From NCBI GenBank assembly GCA_947000775.1, contig CAMQGK010000052.1:31009501-31073500 (forward strand): a stretch of DNA of 64,000 nucleotides, given 5' to 3'. This document shows positions 12,576 to 24,500 of the stretch, in pieces. The notes beneath the pieces were generated by a model, which searched no databases, was not told the origin of the DNA, and saw nothing but the letters and a program-made list of their open reading frames with translations. Numbering within the stretch: the first letter of the stretch is position 1; each line of letters opens with the position of its first letter. The position numbers were made by a program, and so were the translations under genes. The stretch comes from Pterois miles. Its lineage: Eukaryota > Chordata > Actinopteri > Perciformes > Scorpaenidae.

Positions 12576-15500
12576 CAGCACACAGGACAGAAGTCTTGTT
12601 ATATCTGCTGGCTACACTGAACAGTTAAAGATATCATACAGATTATATTGTTTTATCATTCTCATTGTAGAAGAAATGCCTACATATATCCACATGTATA
12701 CATATACACACACATTTCCATATATGTACGGTTGTAGCAGGATCAGTTTTAAAGCTTTGAGCATATTTTTTATGCTAAATAAAGTACCTGTGAAAGATTC
12801 TGGCCAATATCTGCCATTGTTTTGTGTTGTTAATTAATTTCCAATAATAAATATATACATACATTTGCATACAACAGCATATTTGTTTACTCCCATGTTG
12901 ATAAGAGTAAAGTAAATACTATAAATCTCCCTTTAAGATACATTTTGGACAGATAAAAAAACGTACAATAGCTGTGAAATTAATTGCAATTAACTATGGA
13001 TAATCATGTGATCAATCAAAATTAAATAGTTTAATCAATTGGCAGCCGTACTTTAACTATATGGCACTGATCATATTGTCTCATAAATTCACTGTCTCAT
13101 TTTTATTTTATGTTTGTAAGATTTGCTCTAGATCATGCAAGAGTGTCACTATACAGTACGTTGTACTGAGTATGACTGTACATGTGACAATAAATGATTG
13201 AATGATTGATTTAATTAAAAAAAACTTTCACTATCTACCCAGAAAAATAAAGAAACTGTGAGATATAAAACTATAATACAGTCTGTTTACATGTAAAGTG
13301 ATTTTAACCAAACTCACTTGAAAGCGCGTCTGCCATTGTAAATTTTCATGGTCTGCAGACCTAAATGAGATACTGTGTGAAAAACTGGTTTTCTCAGCTT
13401 GTCTCTACATGAAGCATAAATAATGTTGTGTCACCGTACATAAAACATGGTCCGGTTCAAAGCTGGGAGTGTCACCGATACCTGATGCCATCCAGCAGCA
13501 ACAAAACATCTGTGTGTTTAGGAAAAAAAAAAAAACTTCTGCAACTCTTTGTGAGAGCTGAACAATAAAAATCAAACACATCCTGATAAACAAACAGACA
13601 TCTTCTGTTTAGGGCTCTGCATTGCTTCCCTGATACAAACACGAGATAAAGGGCAATCTCCCACCTGGAGGGTGGAGCAAATGCCGCTGAGCCAAAAGAT
13701 AACAAGCCATCACATGCATATGTGGGCTTCACATAACTGGAAAACAAACTAACAAGAATGCACCTACTGGAACAGCTGTGATACTGAATGACAGCATATA
13801 CCAGATCACTCACTGGTGCTATTACGCTGAGAGGAGCTGAGAGGTTTCACCTGAAGCTGCAGAAACCTGCTGACTTACTGATCAATTCAACATTAATCCT
13901 CGTTGTACCATGATCGCTGGGAATGCTCGGGAAGGTGTGGATTAACTTTTAATACCTGGACAAGTATACTGACCAAAATATAAATGCAACACTTTTGTTT
14001 CTGCTCCAGTTTTTTAATGTGTTGAAGTCAAACATATAAGACTTTTTCTATGTACACAAAAAGCCTATTTCTCTCAAATATTGATCACAAATTTGTCTAA
14101 ATCTGTGTTAGCGAGTGATAAAAATCGGAGCCAAAACAAAAGTGTTGCATTTAAATTTTTGTTCAGTGTATAACTCGGGTGTTTGTACTTCTAAATGAAT
14201 ACAGCATTTACTGTAGGCTTAGCTACAGATCATGGTATAGGAGTATTATCTATGTACCCACAATGTGTGAGAACCATGCAAACATAATTTAAAATGTGAA
14301 CTTTGGGTGAATCTAGACGTCCAAAGTTGTCAGAGGAAATTGAGGACACAACATTGACTATAATACCATGACACAACAAGATGAAAAAAAATTAATCAAT
14401 CAAATTAATTAATCAAAATTAATTCAATTTAAATTACTAATAGCTAGCACACCAACATGTCGACAAAGCATTTCAGCTAAAAAGTGATTAAATTTCCATG
14501 TTCACATTAGTTTTCCTGGAACTGTCATTTAAAATCCCCACTTCCTGCCACTCATGTTTCACATTAAAAGCTTTCTAAAGCTAAATGAGATGGATGCTTT
14601 TATTGTAAAGCAGTTGCAGGGAATGCATTGCAAGGTTAGCATGTAGCTATTGCTCACTAAATTCCCTTTTCAACCGCAGGAACTCTTTGCATTTCGACTA
14701 CTCGGACCAGGCTCTATCTTATATTTCAGGGACTTTCTATCCCCCAAAAGGCCCTGGCTGGGGGTAGTTATTTGTTGAAAGTACAGGAATTTTTGGGTGG
14801 AGTTTGCAGGGATGATGGCCGCTGATTGGTGAAACCCACACAGTACAGCAGCTTCAACTCGTGTACCACTTTATTCATTAACAAGGGAGTACTCTAGTAT
14901 GGATTTAGGACCACTTTAGGACGAGGGGAGAGCATTTCTCTTTGTTGTGTAAAATTAAAAGTACATTTAAGCTCTGCTCTCATTTTAAAAAAGGCTGAAG
15001 GAACGTTTCAGTTGCTTAAAAAGTAGCTCAAAGAATAAAACATCTCAGGAACCTCAGCTGACCCACCATTTGGTTTGTTACAGAGAACCACCTGAGAAGC
15101 CGTCACTGGAAACTGTCTGCTAAACGGCAGACGCTTTCAATACATACTTGGCAGGTGACAATTAAACTTGAAGCCAGTCAAGAGAAGAGCAAAAATATCT
15201 TTTCCATTTAGAGGAGGCTTCAGTGCCGTTCGTTGCGTATTCTTTCAATGAAGAAAAACTCTCCAGGTCTGATATAGCTGATGCTGTTGCAGCATCTTTG
15301 CTAACCTCTTCAGAAGCCGCCATTGTTGTTCAGAATGAACAGTCGCCTCTCCATGTCTTCACAAACGCCTGAACCACGTCCGTAGCTGCCAGCAGCTCTT
15401 CACAGGACGCTGATCGGTCTGTGATCTGGCTTGCTGGACAAACACATTACTTGAAGCCTGACAAGATCGATTCTAATGTCATATGTGATATGTCTATGGA

Positions 15501-18500
15501 GACCCAGTCCGTAATGACAGCGCAAGCCGTGGCGCTGGGACCCTGTGACCAAGTCATCTGACCGAACAGGCGCTACTCGCACTAGGGCCCAGTGAGACCC
15601 GGAAGACCCCAGAAGATCCAGGTACTTTCCCAGACCTGGAAGTCCCTTGACTACACCAGACATGGTGTGCTCTGATAAACTCTATCCGGGGAGCCCAGCT
15701 ATTGTCTTTTGGTTTCGCTTTATAGTTTTGTTACAGCGTGCTCAAAAAACAAATCATTTAAAAGCAAGATACTTTCATTTAAAAAAAAAAATGCATTAAC
15801 ATTAAGGATTTTTTGAGACCTGCTAAAGTTGGATTTAAGACATTTCTTGAGATTCTGACATTTTGAGGCCTTTTTAAAGTTTTTTTCTGACAGCATTTGT
15901 ATTGGAGTGACTCTTTCCCAGTCTTTCTAAGCCATATAAGTGGCTGATCACTGTTACTGTGATCAATATAGTAGTAGTTTCCACTGTATTGCAGGCAGGA
16001 GGAAACATCCACAAAGTCATGATTAGGTGAAGAGCAACTGGTTCAACAAGCACACCTCCAACACGATGGAAACAAGGTAAACAACTCCTTATCAAAGTCA
16101 CTCATGCTGCGTGTGCATTGCTTATGGTATTACTCATAGTATAGCATGTGTCCCAACCCGGAAGACTCAGTGTTTTGTTTTTCCTGTACTACAGTCTTTT
16201 ACAATTAACATTTGGTTTTGTTTTGTTTGTTTTTTTACACACCCGATGATCTGGGTTTAAAGATGACTAAAGTGAGATTTAAAGGTAATCCTATTTAGTT
16301 TAAAACTAGATTTAAAAAGCAGCATTTTCAGGTTATTTAATTGAGGATTTAATTCATTCCAGGTGGTGAATCCCACCCGCTGTGTCAAAAAAGCCACCCT
16401 GCTTGTGCAGTAAAAAGCCAGACTGACAGAGAAAAGACTTGTCTGCCTGGAAACATGACAGATTCAGCACAATGAGGGTGACTGCAGGCTCACACAGTGT
16501 TTTCACACACCGTCCAATCAGCATGAGTATACAGTACAGTACAGTACAGTAGAGAGTGAGTGGGTGAACACAACTGTGTGACTGGCCAAGGCCACACTCC
16601 TGCTCATACAAAAACAAGATGCAGCTACATTTAAAAAACATCTTATACGATCACAATATTTCAGTATCGCTGCCTCAAACTGAAACTGATCTTCCATTTA
16701 GAAAGAAATCCTTTACAATACATACATTTTAATTAGCATTGATCTGACGAGAAATCAGAGCGCTCACCTTTCAGAACGACCCTGAGCTCCGTTCGAGCCG
16801 GCGTTCCCATGACGTCCGGCGGGTTCTTCACGTCACAGAAGAAGGTCCCGTTGTCACTGAACTGAGCCGCGCTCAGCTGTATCGACACGTCCCTTTTGTT
16901 TATGTCTCCAATAAACTGAACTCTGTCTTTGAACTCATCTGGTCCCGGGAATCCTTTCCCGTTGGCAAAGTAGAAAATCTACAAAAACGGAGGGACAAAT
17001 CGGGTTAAAATTCACACTTCTTATTCACCATTTGTCTAACAAGCATTTTATTTGGTGATGTCAATTCGAGACAAATGAAAACAGCTGCTTGTTTTGGCTG
17101 AGACAAGCAAAGACGTAGGAAATGTGGTTAAAATGAATTAATGTCTTTATATTTTAAACTTTCCCTGATGGCTGTGTGAATGGATTTTTTTGATTACAAC
17201 AGTAATGAAGAATAATAATAACAGCAATAGCAGTAACAGCTGTGTAAACAGAGGAAGACAAATTTCTCTTGTAGTAAATTGTTTCCTATAGTCTGACTCA
17301 GCAATTCATAATGATAAATTACTTTAATGTGTTATATCATAATTACACTTTATTAAATGTATTATTTGAGCTGCAATGATTTGTCCATCGACAGTAAATT
17401 AATCAGCAATTATTTGATAAATAGTGTTTTTCAAGAATAAAAGCCAAAACCATCTTTCTTTCTTTATGATCGTGATTATTGTTATTCCAATAAATTTCAA
17501 TTTATTTCCCACACACTTACCATTATTATTTTTATTATTAGTAGTAATGGTAGTAGTAGTAGTGGTATATTATATATATATTGTTAATAATATCAATTAT
17601 AATAATTTGTCCATTTTTTTGGGCTGTTTCTCCTTGCTTTTATTTTACTTTATTTATCTTGGAGTACAGAGTAAATGTATGGTTTAATAGAGTCAATTAA
17701 AAAAATAAAAATAAATATAAAAATACCTTTTTGGGATCATATATGAAAGACCTTTAATGTTGGTATCTGAAGATACAGAGTCCAATCTGATTTTGAATCT
17801 GAATTCTTTTGTTTCATTTAAATGTTGAATCAAATATTTATATTTTTAATTTTAGTTGTAATATATCTTTTTTAAATTGAATTTCTTGAATGATCACAGT
17901 GTGCATTAATCAAAATATCAGCGCTATGCATCATTGTAAATATGCCAGAATTAGCATAAAAGATGGGTACTTACAAAAATATAAAACAAATTTTACTATT
18001 ACAGGACAGCACACAGAAAAACAGTTTTACATACAACATGGACACTATACGTTGGTTAAAATGCAGGATGAACCTGAAGCCCATGAAAACATGACTGGTT
18101 TGCTTTTAGCTAATGTTTGATGGTTTGTCTGTAATGTTAAGATCAGCAAAAAACAATGAAAATATTCTCATTTTGTCACAAACTCAAAACAAGCAGGATC
18201 TTTATTAATAACTTTTTCACAGCAGACATTTGACTGATTTCACAGTATAGCTCAGGTGGTACTAATGATATTAATGGCTCTGTTAGATTTAAGTGTCCCA
18301 GTAAGTCAGTGAGTAAACATGAACAGAACCGTAAGCTAAATAGTATCCAACACTGCTCCATCACTGATTTTACTATTTACACCTGTGTTTTTCCTACTGT
18401 GAAAACTGCTGAACACCCTGCATGACACAACAACATATGAGCAACGCTGAAACCATCACAGCCAGTTGTTAATAATCAAAACACGGTGAGCATGCCTGAA

Positions 18501-21500
18501 CTCTGTGCTGACTTCCTGCTTCCTCTCATTTCTAAAAACTCAAAACACATGGATATTAACCGTAGCTACTCTCGTTATCATGGCTCTCTCACAGCAACGC
18601 CTAAAAGTCTATTAACATGGCTGATTTTCTCACAGCAGGGTTAAAAATAAAAACATTTTATTTAAGCGTCACCGACACTAATCTGTCTCTGGCTCGTACA
18701 AGAGACAGACGGTTTTGTGTTCTTGTTGTTTTTAGCAGCGTCAGCTGTGTCAACAGACCTCTAAAAAGGAAGATTTTCAATTGTACTGAATTGTTTCCTG
18801 TAGTCTGACGATAACTTTGATATCACTTTCACATGATAGTAACAGAATACTAGGAGTGAGGCCCTGTTATCAGATATCCATATTTTCATTTGTTTAGCTT
18901 GACGGAGACTACGTCTACATTACACCAGCTGAATTCAAACTTCTTAGAGCTCACCTGAACAATACAAAACTACTTCTTTGTCCTCTTTTCAGTTGGTAAA
19001 ACATCTGGTGAGGAGTGACACAGACACAGACTGGCTGAACTAATCATTATTTCCTGGTTGCGACATTGTCTGGCAAAATCAACATAAACTTGAGCTCCAG
19101 AAATTACAGCCGACCACTGAAGTTACTGGTCAAATCCTAAATAGCCTAAAAGTTCCTCTTTATTGTGGGCTGACACCGCGAACAGGGAAAACAACCTTTA
19201 TTAGAAATGTGAGTTCAAGTTTGTGTGTTTTGGTTTAAACATGAACAAGAAAATATGAAAAAAAGCATGCTGAATGTAGTAAATGTACAGTAAACACAGG
19301 CGGAGCCTAACACAGCTGCCTGTAATTAAATTAAATAATAAACCTGAAGTCATTTCAAAACCTGCTGCACTGCAGTGATAACTTAATTATCTTATAATGG
19401 TCTGACAAAAAGCATCACAAATCCATAAATGATAATGATCCAGCTAACATCTAGAACAATCGATCGATCACAGAGGGGTGTGGAGGCCCTCAACACATGG
19501 ATATAACAAGGTGGTAGTTTAAAATTTATGGTGTGTCAGTGTGTACATACTCCCAAGTTTTGACTGCATGAATCTGTTCTGGCATGACTGCTCTGTGATT
19601 TCTGAAACCCTACGGCTATGTCATTACGTTTGTAGGAGATCACAGCAGACAGGAGGAGGCCCCCGCCCAGCATGTGACTGATCCTTAAACTAAAAGGAGG
19701 ATGTATTGTGGACGAGGACATAATACGAAATCCTCCCCTCCCCTCAAACTCAATTCACACTGTCTAGAATAAACTGCTTACATTTTGCTCATTGAAAACA
19801 TCATTAAATGTGATTTGAAGCTCTGTTAAACTTGAATCTACTATCACAGATATGTCAAATATTGTACAACTCTTCAGTGTCTCAGATTAGGAAACACTAA
19901 TAAAATCACAATCATATGAACAATTAATTATGTTCACTGAAGCAAACAGACAGTTTTAGCACTTGACAGTAAATCTTCATTGTTTGTACATGACATCTGT
20001 GGTAATAATCAGCAGATTTCATGAATTGTTTTGCCCGAAACAAATCAGTTTCCTCGCTGGATAAACGAACGCGGTGCGGAAATAAATCCTGCAGCAGGTC
20101 TCCTCTAGTAAAACCCAGTGTTTACAGAAGAGCTTTGTGTTACAAGAATAAGAAATAAACAGGAACGCTACAGTAAAAACACACTGTGAGATTAAATTAG
20201 GGTGCTCAAACAAGATTGAGACCATAATAGATGAAAGCAAACAGAAAACAAACATGGCTGCGGTGACACAAGGTGGAAGCAGCAAAAACACAAATAAAAT
20301 AAACACTATACAGTATAAATAAAAGCCTGGCACTGAGATTGAAGTGAAAAATGAACCTGCTGTATACTGAAACCATCACAGTGAGCATTCCCTCCCCCTC
20401 GGGGGAGTGGGTCTTCATGTGTCAGTACAGATAAAACAATCGCAGGAAAACATCCTGGAGTGGTGGGAAATCTTCCCCGCGGGCGGATACGAGCAACAAG
20501 GACTCACCACGTATGGAGCTTTGGAGAACTGGTTGTCGGGCTGACTCGACTGGAAGCTCCAGGTCACTGAGGTGGAGCTGCTGACCACCTCGCTGGACTT
20601 AAAGCTGCATCGGAGGGTTCCCGTGGTGCCGTTCTGCATCATCACTTCAGGGTCGGCGTGTATGTCGATAGCCGATGAAGGTTTTGTGACTGTTGATAAA
20701 TGAGAGGAAGAAAATAAGTTTATGGGAATTAGATAAACGGGACATGTCCTGAAATACTTTTTCTGTGCTTGTGCTCATACATTTGGGTATCTGGAGCGAG
20801 TATTTTCTTTTCTTTTTTTTTTTTTTTTTAATAAGAGACATGTAATGTTTTATACTTCTGCTGAATATAATCCAATCAATCTTATTTCCATATATGTATT
20901 TTGTATGTACACTTCTCTTTGTTAACACCTTATTTTGAAAACCGGACGAAGTCCCACATGTCTACTTCCTCTAACTCCTCCAACGTGGTCTCTAGCTCTC
21001 CGTCAGCTTTGTTCTTTTTATCCATCCATGTTCAGCTCCATCGGGCCGTTTTAATACATTTAACATAATGTCAGTATATGGCGCTCTACAGTTTTAGCTT
21101 CGGCCCATTTGACCACAGAGATGAGAGCGACGGCCGGCTAGTGTAGACACATGGTGGACTCCATGAACAGGATCCGCTCACTGCGTAGATATAAATGGCT
21201 CCTTCTGGTAACAAAAACACATTTCTTATTTTCAAGTAATTATGCACTAAAGAAAAGATACTTATTAATATAACATTCCATTTCTGCCAATAGATCCCCT
21301 AAATGCTACACACTGTTCCTTTAAATCATCTAAACATGTTGTAGTTGGAACCCAAAACACAGTTATCAGCCTGTAAATAAGCATGATGAGTCCCCTTTAA
21401 ACTGCTGAATATACCATGGTGTAGCGGGATGGGGAAAACTGTGGGGAGCATGTTATATCAGAACATAACATAGGCGAGGGGATGTGTTGTGTTGTTTCAG

Positions 21501-24500
21501 GTACCGATGAGACAATGAAATACAGTCCAGGAAGTCCAGTTTGAGAAACAGGTTAAAGAGACTTTAAAGAGGTGTCAAAACAGGGTTTGTAATGCTAACC
21601 GGCAGCATTTTACAACTCTGGAAATCACAACGGCAACTGTTTTATCTTTGGTCACAATGATTACGAGGTAGAAACTGTTGAAATACCTTGTTTTGAAATA
21701 CTGCGTTCATGTTACAGTAATCTACCAGAAATGTGTGCTTGCATGTATGTGATTGGCCAAATGACACTGCATTGCAGCAGAACTGCAACAATTAATCTGT
21801 CAATGTTAACTGTCAACTGTTAAATGAATCACCAAATATTTTAATAATCGATTAATCAGTTTGAGTAATTTTTTGAGAAAAAAAAAAAAGTCAAAACTCT
21901 CTGATTGCAGCTTCTTAAATGCTGCGTTCACTGTCTCCGGTTCACTGTCAGCGAAGTTACTGTAGCAGCCACGGTGCTGCGTTCACTGTCTCCGGTTGAC
22001 CGTCAGCGAAGTTACTGTAGCAGCCATGGTGCTGCGTTCACTGTCTCCGGTTCACTGTCAGCGAAGTTACTGTAGCAGCCACGGTGCTGCGTTCACTGTC
22101 TCCGGTTGACCGTCAGCGAAGTTACTGTAGCAGCCACGGTGCTGTGTGTAGGATCTCAGACATGCACCACTTTCCCAGTAAAAGTCTCCACCTCACATTT
22201 AGTTTAGTTTAGCAGGTTGTCAGCCGTGTGTCTGCCTGGATTAACGACAGCACACACTAACAAACAGTGTGTGTGTTTGTGGAGAAACTTAGTTTCACAG
22301 ATCTATTGATTAAATCAACTAATCTATTTAGTCGTACAAATCGTACGAGTGTTAGTTTACTAAGAATTTCATTGGTCGAGGACAGTGACTTTTGTATTTG
22401 CTTATGTTTAGCGATTTCTTCTTTTAAACTCTCACCTGTACAGCTTGCTTCTTTTGTTTTGTTGTGTCTCTGCTGCTTTGTTTTATTGCGCAAATAAATT
22501 AAACCAACAGTTTACTCGTATTTCCTCTGATTTAACACATCATGGTATGTTGCTTGTAAACATTTTTGTCTTTTTCTATGTATTGTATGTTTCTACCTCT
22601 CGGCCGGTGTTTATGTACTGTCCTTTTGCACCAGCTCAAACTTTTTCCCATTTTTGTTTTAAAAAAACTGGTAATCAACTGATCAAATAATCAGTCAAGA
22701 GATGAATCAACAGCTTTCTGGCAGTCTTGTGGTGTCTAGAGGTGTAACAAAATCTCTATACACTTGAGTATCACAATATTGTGTTTTGTGATACAGTACT
22801 GATTCAAAAACATGATGGATTTTAATTAATAGTTTACATACAAAGATTTCAGGCCCGTTTTGTGTTGTGTTTAAACCCCCATGCCTAGATCTATAGAGAA
22901 TAAAGGCTTCTGTACTGGTGAATACAATGGAGCCCTGTCTTCATACTATAACAGTTTTCCTAAAATTAGATTTAAAAGATCATAATGTCTTCCAATATAC
23001 TTAATCTTAACCCCTGTATCATAATATGCCTCATATGGCCAGTATAGCCCTAGTGGTGTCCTGCAACTATCAAGGATATTAAATATTCACATCCTTGAAC
23101 TATTATCATTGATTCACTAAGTTCTCCTCCAATTACTTAATCAATTCCCACAAATAAATAACATTAAGTTATTGTAGCAGTAAAAACTGAGGTTACAAGT
23201 TGTTGTGGCTCGGCTGCAAATTACTGAATTATTTCCCACAAATTAATAACATTTAATTTATTGCATTCATTCCTTTCGCCCCATCTGAACTTTCCCACAT
23301 GTTCATGTTGTTTTAGTACTTCTTATTAACTATTTGCTGTGAGCTAAAGGCATACATATCGCTGTGTAGTGTAACAAACAGTGGAGATCAAATCATGAAC
23401 AATCTAAATGAGCTGACTGGATGTAATGCAGTTTTAGTTTGATTTCAGACTAAGAGACGTGACTGTATTTTTGAATGATTTGAATGATAAACACAAAAAT
23501 GGGTTCAATCTTTAACATCCCGTGTTATGACTGCCCCCTCTTAGTAGATTAGTCTTGTTTTATGCTTTTTTTCATGACACACTTTTTGAATGACACACTG
23601 CACAAGCACATATCTGGTAAAAACCAGATCTAAAGTGGTGCTTTTGTGTGAATGTTTGTGGAGAAACTCAGTTTAATAGATCTGTTGATTAAATCAACTA
23701 ACTGATACATCAATAAAATCATTTAAGTGTTAGTCGACTAAGAATTTTCAGACAAAACATGCAGAAAAACACAGAAACCTGTTTGGAGATGAGAAGGAGA
23801 GGACAGCCGAGGGGCTGCTAGCTAAGATACTAAAGCAGAGAGGACTGTTTACAAAGCTGCATGCAACAAAAGAAGGAAATGTAAATTTTAATGTTAAGTT
23901 CAATGTTAAATGTAAGTGTTAATGTTAGGTTCAAAATGTTCAGTGTAATTGTGTTAATAATATGCTGTTTGCAGTTAATAATATGCTGTTTGCAGTCATT
24001 TTGCTGAAAATGAATGCTGAAAAATAAGTGCACAGTATGTTTTCTATAATTTAATCTAATGATGAAATAAAGGTTATCTCTGACAGTATTTTTTGGCCCC
24101 TGACAAAACCTGGGTTTCTCATGTGTCCCCCCAGGAAAAATAACTGCCCACCACAGATGTACATGGTATATACACATCCAGTATCGGTGCATCCTTAGTT
24201 TGGCTGATTTCATCAACAGAAAGAAAGAATTACACAAAAGTACCACTTAAAATCTTGTGTTTACCAGAGATGTACTCATACGTTTCTTGGAAAGAAGTCA
24301 TTCAGCATGAAAAAAAGCATAAAAAAATGGCTAATTGGATAAAGAAATCTTAGTTGACTCAGACAAAAATGACCAGTTAGCTGACTAATCGACAAAAAGG
24401 GAGCAGCCCTAGAAGTTTGTTCGAAGTGACTACAACAAATACTGTGCACAGTGGACAGAAAACAACAAATTTATCTTACATAACTGGGCTTACAAATGTT

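Noticed and set aside
23830..24246. 138-codon minus-strand frame in MPZL1 intron 1
   Set aside because: It lies inside a hAT-like repeat and contains a low-complexity NITLNILNLTLTLTFN run; no family match.
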